The notes: generated by a model not told the origin, from the sequence alone. 64,000 nt of DNA from Archivesica marissinica (GCA_014843695.1 CM026400.1:17498294-17562293), one strand, 5' to 3'; shown: positions 1 to 11,884, numbered from the stretch's first letter. Made by a program: numbers and translations.

Positions 1-834
1 TTATATAGGGTTGCATAGGGTTATATAGGGTTGCATAGGGTTGCATAGGGTTATATAGGGTTGCATAGGGTTGCATAGGGTTATATAGGGTTGCATAGGG
101 TTGCATAGGATTGCATAGGGTTACATAGGGTTATATAGGGTTGCATATCATAGGGTTATATAGGGTTGCATAGGGTTATACAGGGTTATATAGGGTTGCA
201 TAGGGTTGTATAGGGTTGCATAGGGTTGCATATGGTTGCATAGGGTTACATAGGATTGCATAGGGTTACATAGGGTTATATAGGGTTGCATAGGGTTATA
301 TAGGGTTGCATAGGGTTATATAGGGTTATATAGGGTTGCATAGGGTTATATAGGGTTGCATAGGGTTATATATGGTTACATAGGGTTATATAGGGTTGTA
401 TAGGGTTATATAGGGTTGCATAGGGTTATATAGGGTTGCATAGGGTTACATAGGGTTGCATAGGGTTACATAGGGTTGCATAGGGCTATATTGGGTTGCA
501 TAGGGTTATATTGGGTTGCATAGGGTTGCATAGGGTTATATAGGGTTGCATAGGGTTATATAGGGTTATATAGGGTTGCATAGGGTTATATAGGGTTGCA
601 TAGGATTGCATAGGGTTATATAGGGTTGCATAGGGTTATATGGGTTTTTGGGTTGCATAGGGTTATATAGGGTTGTATAGGGTTGTATAGGGTTGTATAG
701 GGTTGCATAGGGTTGCATAGGGTTGCATTGGATTGCATAGGGTTGCATTGGGTTGCATTGGGTTGCATTGGGTTGCATAGGGTTGCATAGGGTTGCATAG
801 GGTTGCATAGGGTTGCATACGGTTGAGGTTTGTA
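1..834. repeat. Minisatellite, 10-bp unit
   Basis: About 80 copies of a 10-bp unit alternating TAGGGTTGCA and TAGGGTTATA, cut by the left window edge. The right part (720-830) is richer in the GCA form, and a few units read TTGGGTTGCA. It ends about 35 bp before a SINE1 copy. Reading frames across it are open only because the unit lacks stops in some frames; no gene is implied. It lies in intron 3 of the DDR gene. Confidence 0.97.
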
Positions 835-870
835 CAACTACAAGAGGTTCATGCCTTAATGGCTCAAAAA

Positions 871-1104
871 GGAAGTTGTGATAGCGCAGTGGTAACGAGT
901 TCGCATCAGGTGCGAAAGCCCAAAGTTTGCACCCAGCTGTAGCCGCCATTACGATGATGCCCTTTGGCAAGGCATTTAAATTCCACGTTGCCTCTTCTCT
1001 CTCTCTCGTGGCGATGGATTCATCAGGAATGAGGTCTCGAGAGTGACTAATAGAAGTTGTAAGAACTTGTTTTGCAATCGAGCTAAAATAACTTTGTATG
1101 AACA
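871..1104 (+). mobile_element. SINE1 copy with target-site duplication
   Basis: tRNA-like head with an A box (TAGCGCAGTGG near 884-894), then a B-box-like region, a conserved body (ATTTAAATTCCACGTTGCC) and a 3' tail (CGAGCTAAAATA). The 12-bp direct repeat AATGGCTCAAAA occurs at 858-869 and again at 1105-1116, framing the element. This is the hallmark of LINE-driven insertion. The head has lost several bases compared with the copy at 61921. Confidence 0.9.
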
Positions 1105-1116
1105 AATGGCTCAAAA

Positions 1117-1784
1117 CATAACTGATGACGCACGTTGGGACAATGAAAGACTAAAATAATCAGATTTTAACAACTATAAAATACACCACTGATTGGTCGG
1201 TGACTCACTTATAAAGCACTCGGTCATGTCTATATATAATTTCTATGAATTTTACAGGGAAAGAAAATTAAGTCTGATCCAATCTCATTTGTGATTTTTT
1301 TTCTCACTTCCTACAAGTAATGGTCAGTGGTGACACAATATAAGGAATGAATCATAGCCGTCCCAAGCAGCTGAACAGTTTGTGAAGAAACACATTAACA
1401 AGACATGAATCATAATGGCACTGCTAGCGAGCAGAGAACCGATCCATGTAGAGATATCTGATTATAACACATATAACACCGAGCAGGGAACCGAGCAGGG
1501 AACGAGCAGGGAACCGATCCATGTAGATATCGGATTATAACACATACAACACTTGGCTTTTATTACACCATTATCATCATTGCAATTAATTTTTTCAATC
1601 CTGGCCCGCACATGTAGTTCAGTATCTCCTAACTGACTACTGGCAAACACACATGCAATCGGTATCTCATAACCGACTACTGGCAAACACACATGCAATC
1701 GGTATCTCATAACCAATTAGCGGGTGAAGTCTTGTCAGCAGATTGTGTTTCCTCTGTCTTTGTTTCAGTGTTGGTTACGAGGAT
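1117..1784. other. Intronic sequence with small local duplications
   Basis: No gene recognised. Two local duplications are visible: a block containing GAACCGATCCATGTAGA at about 1437-1475 and 1511-1550, and a 41-bp block containing GCAATCGGTATCTCATAACC at about 1640-1715. Otherwise AT-rich and unresolved. Confidence 0.6.
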
Positions 1785-3065
1785 GCATGACCTATGTATA
1801 CTTGGTCAGATTATTAACCCATTAAACACCAAGTAACTCACATGGACTGGTCCATGATATTCATAAACCAATAAATGAATCAGAAAATCACATTTGGACA
1901 AGTTCATTTATCAAAATGGGTAATTATGTCTAAAAAATAGTCATATCACTGGCAAAAAGTGCAGATCCTGATGAGACGGCTCGTCACGAGCCGGCTCATC
2001 TGGATCTACACTTTTTGTAAGCCTATTTAGAGGTATGTGGTGTTGAAAGGGTTAACAATGAAAAGGGCTGGCCATAGTGGCCCCGAGTGACCTATGTATA
2101 CTTGGTTAGATTATTAACAATGAAAAGGGCTGACCGTAGTGGCCCTGAGTAACCTATGTATACTTGGTCAGATTATTAACAATGAAAAGGGCTGTTAACA
2201 ATGAAAAGGGCTGGCCGTAGTGGCCATGAGTGACCTATGTATACTTGGTCAGATTATTAACAATGAAAAGGGCTGGCTGTAGTGGCCCTGAGTGACCTAT
2301 ATATACTTGGTCAGATTATTAACAATGAAAAGGGCTGCCCGTAGTGACCCTGAGTGACCTATGTATACTGGGTCAGATTATTAACCATGAAAAGGACTGC
2401 CCGTAGTGGCCCTGAGTAACCTATGTATTACTTGGTCAGATTATTAACCATGAAAAGGGCTGCCCGTAGTGGCCCTGGGTGACATGTATACTTGGTCAGA
2501 TTATTAACAATGAAAAGGGCTGTTAACAATGAAAAGGGCTGGCCGTAGTGGCCCTGAGTGACTTATGTATATTTGGGTCAGATTATTAACAATGAAAAGG
2601 GCTGGCCATAGTGGCCCTGAGTGACCTATATATACTTGGTCAGATTATTAACAATGAAAAGGGCTGACCGTAGTGGCCCTGAGTGACCTATGTATACTTG
2701 GTCAGATTAATGAAAAGGGCTGCCCGTAGTGACCCTGAGTGACCTATGTATACTTGGTCAGATTATTAACCATGAAAGGGCTGGCCGTAGTGGCCCTGAG
2801 TGACCTATATATACTTGGTCAGATTATTAACCATGAAAAGGGCTGACCGTAGTGGCCCTGAGTGACCTATGTATACTTGGTCAGATCATTAACAATGAAA
2901 AGGGCTGCCCGTAGTGGCCCCGAGTGACCTATGTATACTTGGTTAGATTATTAACAATGAAAAGGGCTGACCGTAGTGACCCCCCCCCCCCCCCGAGTGA
3001 CCTATGTATGCTTGGTCAGATTATTAAAAATGAAAAGGGCTGGCTGTAGTGCCTCCCCCCCCCCA
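1785..3065. repeat. Minisatellite, 62-63-bp unit (interrupted)
   Basis: About 16 imperfect units. Each runs through TAACAATGAAAAGGGCTG, a short inverted repeat around GGCCGTAGTGGCC, and CCTATGTATACTTGGTCAG. The first unit is split at its TTAA by a family A element (1814-2055). The last two units carry poly-C expansions (2980-2995 and 3056-3063). Confidence 0.95.
1814..2055 (-). mobile_element. Family A TTAA element, inserted in a minisatellite unit
   Basis: Begins TTAACCCATTAAACACC and ends GTTGAAAGGGTTAA; the near-inverted termini and TTAA on both sides fit a piggyBac-like non-autonomous element. The centre (about 1949-2015) is a hairpin with arms AGATCCTGATGAG and CTCATCTGGATCT. Flanks GATTATTAA and TTAACAATG rejoin exactly into the 62-bp repeat unit, so the original target site is known. 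Confidence 0.9.
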
Positions 3066-3286
3066 AGTGACTCGCCTGAAAGTACCTCCTTTCAGGTGTG
3101 GAGAATGGAGAACTCTCCCCATTCAGGGTCCAAATTTCTTTATAATAAACTACGTTTAATCGAATTCACAAAAAGTAACCATTGAGAGAACTTTGACTTC
3201 TTTCATTGTTGTTCCCTATAAATATTTTAAATGTCGCTTTGTAAGAATGATAGATGTCGCCTTGGGCTCTAGAAAACAACTACAGG

Positions 3287-3570
3287 CGGATCTGTTGTCC
3301 AGTGGTTAAGACGCTGGACTGGTAATCCAGGGATCGCAGGTTCGATCCCCCGTCTGACCCTAATAAAATTAACAGTCTTTCAGATGGGACTTTATACCGA
3401 GGTCGGTGCTTTACACCGTGCACGTAAAAGAACCAGAGGAGACTCTGGAATGGGTCTCTGTCTGTATCATTGCACTATCCTCCAAAAATCTAAAATGACT
3501 AATCTCTTCAGGAGGCGTCGCTCATATGGGCAACCAGTAGCGACGATAAATAAACGTAAAACACCACACC
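3287..3570 (+). mobile_element. SINE2 copy, tRNA-Thr-like head
   Basis: The head contains CTGGACTGGTAATCCAG, a 5-bp anticodon-like stem around loop CTGGTAA, which would read anticodon GGT (threonine). The B-box-like GGTTCGATCCC follows. The body has GGGACTTTATACCGAGG and GTGCACGTAAAAGAACCAG, which recalls the conserved central domains shared by many invertebrate SINEs. The tail is GCAACCAGTAGCGACGATAA. A full-length-looking member; nine or more relatives occur in this window. Confidence 0.88.
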
Positions 3571-3639
3571 CCTCGTACCCCCAAACAACACACCCTTTCT
3601 TAATCAATAGCATCATTACCATCATCAATTCATGTACCA

Positions 3640-3666
3640 AACCCCCCCCCCCCCCCCCCCCCCCCC
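3640..3666. repeat. Poly-C tract
   Basis: About 24 consecutive C bases just right of the SINE2 copy. Such tracts recur in the window (2980, 22320, 36039 as G, 39916, 50268, 61081) and are prone to length error in assembly. Confidence 0.95.
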
Positions 3667-3699
3667 GTGATGACAATGTTGACCGATATTATCGACATT

Positions 3700-4671
3700 A
3701 TCTGTAATTCCGGATATTATCTGTCCTCTCACTGATTAAACCATTTTCATCCTTATCACTCCTAATTTCCTCTTGACATGCTAAAATGCCGAACCAATCT
3801 ATTCCTGCAATATTCCTCCTCAACTGCATAATTCATTCAGAGTGAGAGATAGCTGCTGCTACTCCTGACTGTTTGCCCCTATCATACAAACCCACCACCA
3901 CTGCAAAAACATGATAGACCAAACTCCAGATAACCTGTCTGCCCTGTCAAACGCTGTCTGATAAAGAACACTACCTCCTGGAACTATTTTTGTCTATAAA
4001 TCAAATTAGTGGCCAATTAGTTACTTTTGGTTGTCTTTAGTAAATAAGATACCGAGTATTATATGCCCCATTATTTTAGATTTGCAGGCAAATTTCAGAA
4101 TTTTCCGATCATAAACAATTGTTCTGACTTATCCAAATGTTCCTAGCCAGTCATTATCCAGGTTTCTTTATCACATATGTATAGATCATTAACTGCAAAA
4201 CACTGCTGCTTACAAGACATATGGTGGCCATCTTTTCTGACAGGAGTCTGACAACATAATTTGATATTGGAGCCCTTAACAATTTCCTAACCAAATAAAT
4301 GACAGACTAAACAGTAACAAGCAACAACCGGCTTAATCCTCGAGGACTAGCAAAAAAAAAAATATTCCGGTCAATCACAATATCTTTTCACACAAACTCT
4401 TCCTTCCCTATCCTATATCCAATCTGCTACAATGCTTTTTGCCACTAAAATTGTACATTTTATGAAGTGATAAGTCCTGGAGATATCACCGATAATACCC
4501 ACAAGATGCTGATAATACCCACAAGATGCAGATAATACCAAAAAGATGCTCCTTGTCAAAACATTCGACCTAATGATCTTCTTTTGACATTCCAAAACCT
4601 ATTCATAGAAACCACCTGTTCTCATTTCTGTGGGTTTTTTCCTTGGCTTTTAGAATCCATGTAGATAAACA
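3700..4671. other. Unresolved intronic sequence
   Basis: No gene or repeat family recognised. A short 20-bp unit (GATAATACCCACAAGATGC) occurs about three times at 4490-4550. I looked here on the minus strand for the next discoidin-domain exon and did not see one. Confidence 0.5.
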
Positions 4672-4917
4672 TTAACTCTTTGCACGCTAGCGGCAGATAA
4701 AATCACCTTTGCAAACAGCATAGAGCCAGATCAGATGGCACAGAACGTGCCATCTGATCAGGCTCTATGCTGTTTGCTATTCGGATAGTGGAGCTAAAAC
4801 ACTTGGCTGAATAGCAAACAACATGGATCCTGATCAGACGCGGCGTTACGCCGCGGCTGATCTGGATCTATGTTGTTTGCAAATGTGATTTTATTTACTC
4901 AGCAGGCAAAGGGTTAA
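4672..4917 (+). mobile_element. Family C TTAA element, twin hairpins
   Basis: Bounded by TTAACTCTTTGCACGCT and the inverted GGCAAAGGGTTAA. Contains two long hairpins. The first has arms AGAGCCAGATCAGATGGC and GCCATCTGATCAGGCTCT. The second has arms AGATCCTGATCAGACGC and GCGGCTGATCTGGATCT. Each stem is flanked by CAAACARCATAG and its inverse. The best-preserved member of family C here. TTAA ends suggest piggyBac-type mobilisation (inference). Confidence 0.9.
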
Positions 4918-4998
4918 TGTTGTGAAACTATAAATTTTGGGAAATACCTTTAACATTGGGAAAACATGCCAGAACGAACCAAAGAAACCACCAAGTGT

Positions 4999-5243
4999 TT
5001 AACCCATTCAACACCAAGTAACTGACATGGACTGGTCCATGATATTTTTGAGACCAATAAATGAATAAGAAAATTACATTTGGATCAGTTTATTTATCAA
5101 AATGGGTAATTTTTCCCCTAAAAATAGTAATATTACTTGCAAAAAGTGCAGATCCTGATGAGATGGCTCATCACGAGCTGGCTCATCTGGATCAACACTT
5201 TTTTGTAAGACGATTTAGAGGCCTGTAGTGTTGAAAGGGTTAA
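4999..5243 (-). mobile_element. Family A TTAA element
   Basis: Starts TTAACCCATTCAACACC and ends GTTGAAAGGGTTAA. The hairpin at about 5148-5205 has arms GATCCTGATGAGATGGCTC and GAGCTGGCTCATCTGGATC. Same orientation as the copy at 1814. Confidence 0.92.
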
Positions 5244-6094
5244 ATGAGTGTTTACTGGTATCTGGCCTCGAAGACTATGCACTATAATTATGAACATATG
5301 AAACTCTCTTCTTTTTTTTTCAAACCAAAAATGTGAATTGCATATCAGTATAACATGACAAATAAACAAAGAAGAAACATTCCTAACCCTTCCAACTCCT
5401 CAATTCCAATCAAGTTTTAGTTTTTAGCATTCAATCTAGTTTTAGTCGTTAAGAGCTTGTAGCAACAACGAAATTTTGCAAAGACGAAAGTTATCAAACA
5501 CTGCCCCAGGAGTGGGAATTTCTTCAAGACTTCATACATATAGCGATTGTGTTGGCAAGTTCGCTCTTCAAAATATATTTTCTGGCACAATACTGGTACA
5601 AACATTATCATGAAGAAATTCACACATTTTTAAACATTTCAAGGACATTGTGTGTATTACAAAACATTTGTCTGAGAATGCAAACTTCAGAACCTGGCTG
5701 ATTTTTCTCTTTTCAGATTCAGTTTCCTCAGCATCAGCTTCAAACTCGATATCCTCTTTCAAGGTTAACTGACCATTTCAGCCCTGATCTGTGTAGTCTC
5801 CTTCACAAGGTGGGGCGGGGCGCCCAGGGAGCGAAGGCAAGGTCCCTAGGACGATTATTTCGCCAAAGTCGCCCTCTAGAATGAGCCCTGCTAATAATAT
5901 ATCCACCGAGTGCCTATGGTGGCGACTACCTGCTTGGGCACTGGCAGTGCATCATTAGTCTTATTACAAATATGTTCTCTGGAAAAGTCTTGAATAAGCC
6001 GTTGGTTTCCAGTCCTACATTTGAATATGTTGTAAGTAAACTAAACAACATTTGCCTGCTCACTTCATTAATTAAAGCAGAAACTTTATTTAAT
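5244..6094. other. Unresolved intronic sequence
   Basis: No gene recognised. A GC-richer patch occurs at 5800-5900. Short open frames on the minus strand do not resemble the remainder of a discoidin domain. Confidence 0.45.
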
Positions 6095-6324
6095 TTAACC
6101 CTTTCCTTCATAGAGATTTCGGTTAATATACTTTTATATCTCCATACAAGCGACAGCCATTTAGCAATCATGCAGTGGATAAGTAGTCGCCATATCTATC
6201 CCATTTCCATAGATAATACTGGGACTACATGAGATTCTGGCCTTTATTATGAACATTGGTTTGGCTACTACATTGTCAATGTATTAGTAATGGCGCCAGG
6301 TGCTTCTATGAGGGAAAAGGTTAA
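6095..6324 (+). mobile_element. Family D TTAA element
   Basis: Starts TTAACCCTTTCCTTCATAGA and ends TCTATGAGGGAAAAGGTTAA, so the inverted ends are about 20 bp and sit in TTAA. No long central hairpin like A-C. Relatives are at 51775-52184 (inverted), 60570-60698, 33464-33512 and 63488-63535. Confidence 0.88.
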
Positions 6325-6403
6325 AAATGAACCAAACTATGCCAACTTATATTAATCACTACCGTTGATGCGAATGTGGTCATTCGTGTGATAAGAAAAC
6401 ATG

Positions 6404-6632
6404 ACTGTACATGTCATACTTTCAAGTCTCAGATTGCACCAAGCCTTGACTTGCAAAAGAAGACCTGGTCTTGGAGCACACAATTGATTATCCAAACTGT
6501 CCAAATCTCGAACAGATCAGCATACTCGGTCATTGTTGGGAGTGGAAACCTCGACTGTATATGTGATACTTTGAAACCTTGACTAGCAAAAGTCGTGGAG
6601 CACACAATTGACTATCCAAACTGTCCGACCCC
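6404..6632. repeat. Tandem duplication, about 150-bp spacing
   Basis: A block containing TTGGAGCACACAATTGATTATCC (read in two parts: TTGGAGCACACAATTG and ATTATCC) recurs in degraded form, with GTGGAGCACACAATTGACTA at about 6594. No coding signal. Confidence 0.6.
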
Positions 6633-6675
6633 ATACTGACCATTCTTATACAAATCAGTAAACATTTATACAGAC

Positions 6676-6765
6676 CTCTTCTCCACGTTTATTCCGGAAC
6701 CTCATCCATTCTCCACCATCTTCACGCTGATACTCCAGCAAGAATTCCTCAGTAAATTCTTGTCC
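6676..6765 (-). CDS. Ddr: DDR exon 3 (discoidin domain, middle)
   Basis: Thirty codons on the minus strand beginning GQEFTEEFLLEYQREDGG and ending RFRNKRGEE. The acceptor reads TATTTTCAG|GGA and the donor GAG|GTCTGT. The donor is weaker than that of exon 2, but the frame hits a stop six codons later (VCINVY then TGA), so an exon end here is required. The segment continues from exon 2 in phase 0, restoring the DDR-type stretch QGRFGNGQ-GQEF. In known DDRs this part forms core beta-strands of the extracellular collagen-binding discoidin domain. The next exon should start with the residues before the conserved GN; it was not found in 1-6675. Confidence 0.88.
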
Positions 6766-6954
6766 CTGAAAATATACAGAATACAATGTCACCCAAAATG
6801 ATATACATGTATCCTGCACTTATTCAATCCTCGCTATCTTCACACATATAGTCAAACAAAGATGTACAGCCTATAAACACATATCTTTAACTGTATTTTT
6901 ACAGATACCCAATTTATCAACCCTTTCCCCCTGATAGAGATATCGAGATATTCC

Positions 6955-9285
6955 AGGGCGGATCATAGAGGAAGACATGGGCAACTTGTAGAGAAAAGTC
7001 CAATCAACAGAGCCGGGGGCCAAGTGTACTGTACAGGGGGAAACTTGTAGAGAAAAGTCCATTCAACAGAGCCGGGGGCCAAGTGTACTGTGCAGGGGGA
7101 AACTTGTAGAGAAAAGTCCAATCAACAGAGCCGGGGGCCAAGTGTACTGTGCAGGCGGCAACTTGTAGGGAAAGTCCAAACACCATAGCCCGGAGGCCCA
7201 GTGGATGTCCAGGGGGCAACTTGTAAGGAACTGTCCAATCAACATAGACTGGAGGCCCAGTGGATGTCCAGGGGGCAACTTGTAAGGAACTGTCCAATCA
7301 ACATAGACTGGAGGACCAGTGGATGTAAAGGGGGCAACTTGTAAGGAACTGTCCAATCAACATAGACTGGAGGACCAGTGGATGTCCAGGGGGGCAACTT
7401 GTAAGGAACTGTCCAATCAACATAGACTGGAGGACCAGTGGATGTAAAGGGGGCAACTTGTAAGGAACTGTCCAATCAACATAGACTGGAGGCCCAGTGG
7501 ATGTCCAGGGGGCAACTTGTAAGGAACTGTCCAATCAACATAGACCGGAGGCCCAGTGGATGTCCAGGGGGCAACTTGTAAGGAACTGTCCAATCAGCAT
7601 AGACTGGAGGCCCAGTGGATGTCCAGGGGGCAACTTGTAAGGAACTGTCCAATCAACATAGACCGGAGGCCCAGTGGATGTCCAGGGGGTAACTTGTAAG
7701 GAACTGTCCAATCAGCATAGACTGGAGGCCCAGTGGATGTCCAGGGGCAACTTGTAAGGAACTGTCCAATCAACATAGACCGGAGGCCCAGTGGATGTCC
7801 AGGGGGTAACTTGTAAGGAACTGTCCAATCAGCATAGACTGGAGGCCCAGTGGATGTCCAGGGGGCAACTTGTAAGGAACTGTCCAATCAGCATAGACTG
7901 GAGGCCCAGTGGATGTCCAGGGGGCAACTTGTAAGGAACTGTCCAATCAACATAGATCGGAGGCCCAGTGGATGTCCAGGGGGTAACTTGTAAGGAACTG
8001 TCCAATCAGCATAGCCCGGAGGCCCAGTGGATGTCCAGGGGGCAACTTGTAAGGAACTGTCCAATCAGCATAGCCCGGAGGCCCAGTGGATGTCCAGGGG
8101 GCAACTTGTAAGGAACTGTCCAATCAGCATAGACCGGAGACCCAGTGGATGTCCAGGGGGCAACTTGTAAGGAACTGTCCAATCAGCATAGAACGGAGGC
8201 CCTGTGGATGTCCAGGGGGCAACTTGTAAGGAACTGTCCAATTAGCATAGACCGGAGGCCCTGTGGATGTCCAGGGGGCAACTTGTAAGGAACTGTCCAA
8301 TCAGCATATACCGAAGGCCCAGTGGATGTCCAGGGGGCAACTTGTGGTGTCCAATCGACATAGACCGGAGGCCCAGTGGATGTCCAGGGGGCAACTTGTA
8401 GGAATGTCCAATCAGCATAGACTGGAGGCCCAGTGGATGTCCAGGGGGCAACTTGTAAGGAACTGTCCAATCAACATAGACCGGAGGCCCAGTGGATGTC
8501 CAGGGGGTAACTTGTAAGGAACTGTCCAATCAGCATAGACTGGAGGCCCAGTGGATGTCCAGGGGGCAACTTGTAAGGAACTGTCCAATCAACATAGACC
8601 GGAGGCTCAGTGGATGTCCAGGGGGTAACTTGTAAGGAACTGTCCAATCAGCATAGACTGGAGGCCCAGTGGATGTCCAGGGGGCAACTTGTAAGGAACT
8701 GTCCAATCAACATAGACCGGAGGCCCAGTGGATGTCCTGGGGGCAACTTGTAAGGAACTGTCCAATCAACATAGATCGGAGGCCCAGTGGATGTCCAGGG
8801 GGTAACTTGTAAGGAACTGTCCAATCAGCATAGCCCGGAGGCCCAGTGGATGTCCAGGGGGCAACTTGTAAGGAACTGTCCAATCAGCATAGCCCGGAGG
8901 CCCAGTGGATGTCCAGGGGGCAACTTGTAAGGAACTGTCCAATCAGCATAGACCGGAGACCCAGTGGATGTCCAGGGGGCAACTTGTAAGGAACTGTCCA
9001 ATCAGCATAGACCGGAGGCCCTGTGGATGTCCAGGGGGCAACTTGTAAGGAACTGTCCAATTAGCATAGACCGGAGGCCCTGTGGATGTCCAGGGGGCAA
9101 CTTGTAAGGAACTGTCCAATCAGCATATACCGAAGGCCCAGTGGATGTCCAGGGGGCAACTTGTCCAATCGACATAGACCAGAGGCCCAGTGGATGTCCA
9201 GGGGGCAACTTGTCCAATCAGCATAGACTGGAGGCCCTGTGGATGTCCAGGGGGCAACTTGTCCAATCGACATAGCCATTTCAAT
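6955..9285. repeat. Minisatellite, 59-bp unit, about 39 copies
   Basis: Unit includes GGGGGCAACTTGTAAGGAAC, TGTCCAATCAACATAGAC and GGAGGCCCAGTGGATGTCC. The first four units are diverged (AGAGAAAAGTCC form). Single-base variants such as CATAGATCGG and CATATACCGAAGG recur in the same order about 819 bp apart (7950 versus 8770), showing a higher-order duplication. Units near 8340, 8400, 9165 and 9215 carry internal deletions. Open frames across it are repeat artefacts. Confidence 0.97.
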
Positions 9286-9289
9286 AAAA

Positions 9290-9945
9290 ACGATTTCAAA
9301 TGCCGGTAAATAAAACAAAACTTACTTCTCCAATTTCAGAAATCTTGGATTATTTTATTACATGTACGATTTATAAAAGCTGAAGTGAAACAAAGTGAAC
9401 GGGAAGACAAATGATTCTGCACGCAGTTGGCAAGGTCACAGTGAACGATGTATCAATTGAAGTGCTTTTGGCAAATTTCAAGACTTTGTGAACATTTGGC
9501 AGCTTGGATTGATAAATTTCAAAGCACAGACAGTTTCACTGGAAACAATGAATTCATGGAATTGATCAATCCCTCCCACATGCATATCTAAGAAATTCAA
9601 GGGCATTAATTGTGAACTAACTAGATAAGGAAGGGTGTTGGCCTCGAGAGGGGGAAAAACCCCAAATAATATCAATATTCATATCATCTTATTGGCTATC
9701 TTTTAATACAGATCGTTATGCATGATTTTCCTACATAATCAGTTCGGATAAACTGCATTATAAATGACAATAAGAAAATTAACTTTCCAATCATCAGAGA
9801 TATTTGGCCCAGATGAAGAGTTCTTAGCAATTTAAGGACAATCATTCTGGAGCTACTACAGGTTCACACAACATATTTAGCCCAAACAGACAGTTCTTAG
9901 TATAAACTTTACGTAATACTTACAATAATTGCAAACCAAGCATTT
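9290..9945. other. Unresolved intronic sequence
   Basis: AT-rich, no gene, RNA gene or known repeat recognised. Ends at the 19-bp array. Confidence 0.5.
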
Positions 9946-9949
9946 GTTA

Positions 9950-10079
9950 ACGTATGCATGCATTGTTAATGTATGCATGCATTGTTAACGTATGCATGCA
10001 TTGTTAACGTATGCATGCATTGTTAACGTATGCATGCATTGTTAACGTATGCATGCATTGTTAACGTATGCATGCATTG
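9950..10079. repeat. Minisatellite, 19-bp unit, 7 copies
   Basis: Near-perfect units of TGTTAACGTATGCATGCAT. Each unit contains an alternating purine-pyrimidine run (GTATGCATGCAT) that is also palindromic around ATGCAT. Confidence 0.95.
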
Positions 10080-10084
10080 CTACT

Positions 10085-11270
10085 ACAAATTCTTCTGAAT
10101 ATATTCGAACACTTAACATTGAATCAATAAACAGTGTTTTTGTGGTCTATAAACGTTCAAAAGTGAAAGTAGAATTTCATATAACTGTCATCCATCCACC
10201 TAAATTGACGTTTGTTTATTATTGGAGTCAATAATTGACGCGTGATACTGTCATCCAGAGATAATTCAACTAAGATTAGTTTAAGACTAGTCTACAAATA
10301 AATATGCATAGGCACAAATGTGAGACAAGCGGTAAATATGTACTATAAATCGAGTTATTCAAGATACATGCATTGTATTCCGCATGGATGTCGATACTAT
10401 TTACATTATTTTGTTATGTCAACAAATCGCATATACGATGTTTCTTTATTAGTTGAAATGCTCAGTTTTTGAGGCAAATATGTGGGGGGGGAATATACAC
10501 TATATATTACATTCTGTAGAAATTTGCGTTTTCACTGATGTAGTGTCGCTTTAATGTATAAAGAAAAGTCTCAATCTAATTGTAATTCCAAATTATTGCA
10601 ACAACAACATTTTTGTCTTTCTAGGCAGGCAGTTTCATAAAGGCTCTTCCAGAATGAAGGTAATAAAAGACTGCTTGCAGAGAACAATTATTATCATAAA
10701 GTGAATAGTTTCTCTTCTTTAATAAAAGTTACACCCAGACAAGAAAACAATAAGACTCGAAGGCATAATAAGAACTGATGCCAAATTAACAAGAACTAGT
10801 GTTGGTTAACAAGAACTGGTGCCAGGCAACAAAAAACATCTAGTGCGGAATTCATGATCACTAATAATCAGGCAATGACAAAAATGCCTTAAAAATAACA
10901 ATTATCAAGCATCTCATCACATCAGGGTGAATCAAAAGCTTGTATATACTCCCCACATGTACAGGTCAAAGATGGAATCTATTCATTACTATAAAAAATA
11001 TATTCATTTTACCAAAACTTCATGGAACTTCTTTGATAACAATGTATCAAATGTTCACCTATATTTCTCAGTATATGAAATTCCAGATAAAACACATTCA
11101 TTGTGACTTTGATAGTACATAATACTAATAAACAGTGTCAGTTTACACTTATGAATTTCACGAACATTTGGACATTTTGTGGGCTTTCATGAAAACGGAG
11201 ACCATGTTGGCGCAATTAGATTGTGGCATTCATTTATGTCAATTTCCCACCAGCTTCCAAGGTGTCTGGA
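10085..11270. other. Unresolved intronic sequence
   Basis: AT-rich unique-looking sequence with a G run at 10484-10491. A degenerate small repeat around AACAAGAACTRGTG sits at about 10788-10830. No coding or RNA gene signal seen. Confidence 0.45.
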
Positions 11271-11274
11271 ACAA

Positions 11275-11424
11275 GTTTGGAATGCAGGTGCCATTGTCAG
11301 GGAAGTTTGGAATGCAGGTGCCATTGTCAGGGAAGTTTGGAATGCAGGTGCCATTGTCAGGGAAGTTTGGAATGCAGGTGCCATTGTCAGGGAAGTTTGG
11401 AATGCAGGTGCCATTGTCAGGGAG
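11275..11424. repeat. Minisatellite, 30-bp unit, 5 copies
   Basis: Five identical copies of a unit containing GGAATGCAGGTGCCATTGTC and AGGGAAGTTT. Because 30 is divisible by three, several frames stay open across it. Sequence identity suggests recent expansion. Confidence 0.96.
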
Positions 11425-11884
11425 GGGGTATACAGAGCTGGGGAGAGTCTCTGTACTGGAAACATCAACTGCTATGGTGAAGCTGGCAACCATTAGATAA
11501 AATATTTTATATACAAAACAAATCCTGGTTACTGTGAACAGTTGATACAAAACTGAACAATGGAAATAATAATAAAGACTTTGTTTAACGAGAGAACTCA
11601 TTTGAGCAATTAAGTCAATCTACCATGAGGCCCTCAACAAATTAAAACATGAAATAGCATAATGAAACATGTAAACAGTAACCAGTAAAACCAGCTGCAA
11701 GAACTAATACTTATGTTCATGTATAACTGTAAATCAGTTTATTAGGTTATTGGTCTGTTCTTTGCACCACCTGATATATAAAGCTTTGAAGTGTGGAACA
11801 GAATGTGCTGTTTTGATGTGATACAGGAGGGAATTCCACAAGTGTGACCCTGAATATAAGAAAGATTTTCTAAAAACTTCAGTA

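Noticed and set aside
1..834. Telomere-like repeat (TAGGG motifs)
   Set aside because: The unit is 10 bp (TAGGGTTGCA/TAGGGTTATA), not TTAGGG, and the array is interstitial next to a SINE and a gene intron.
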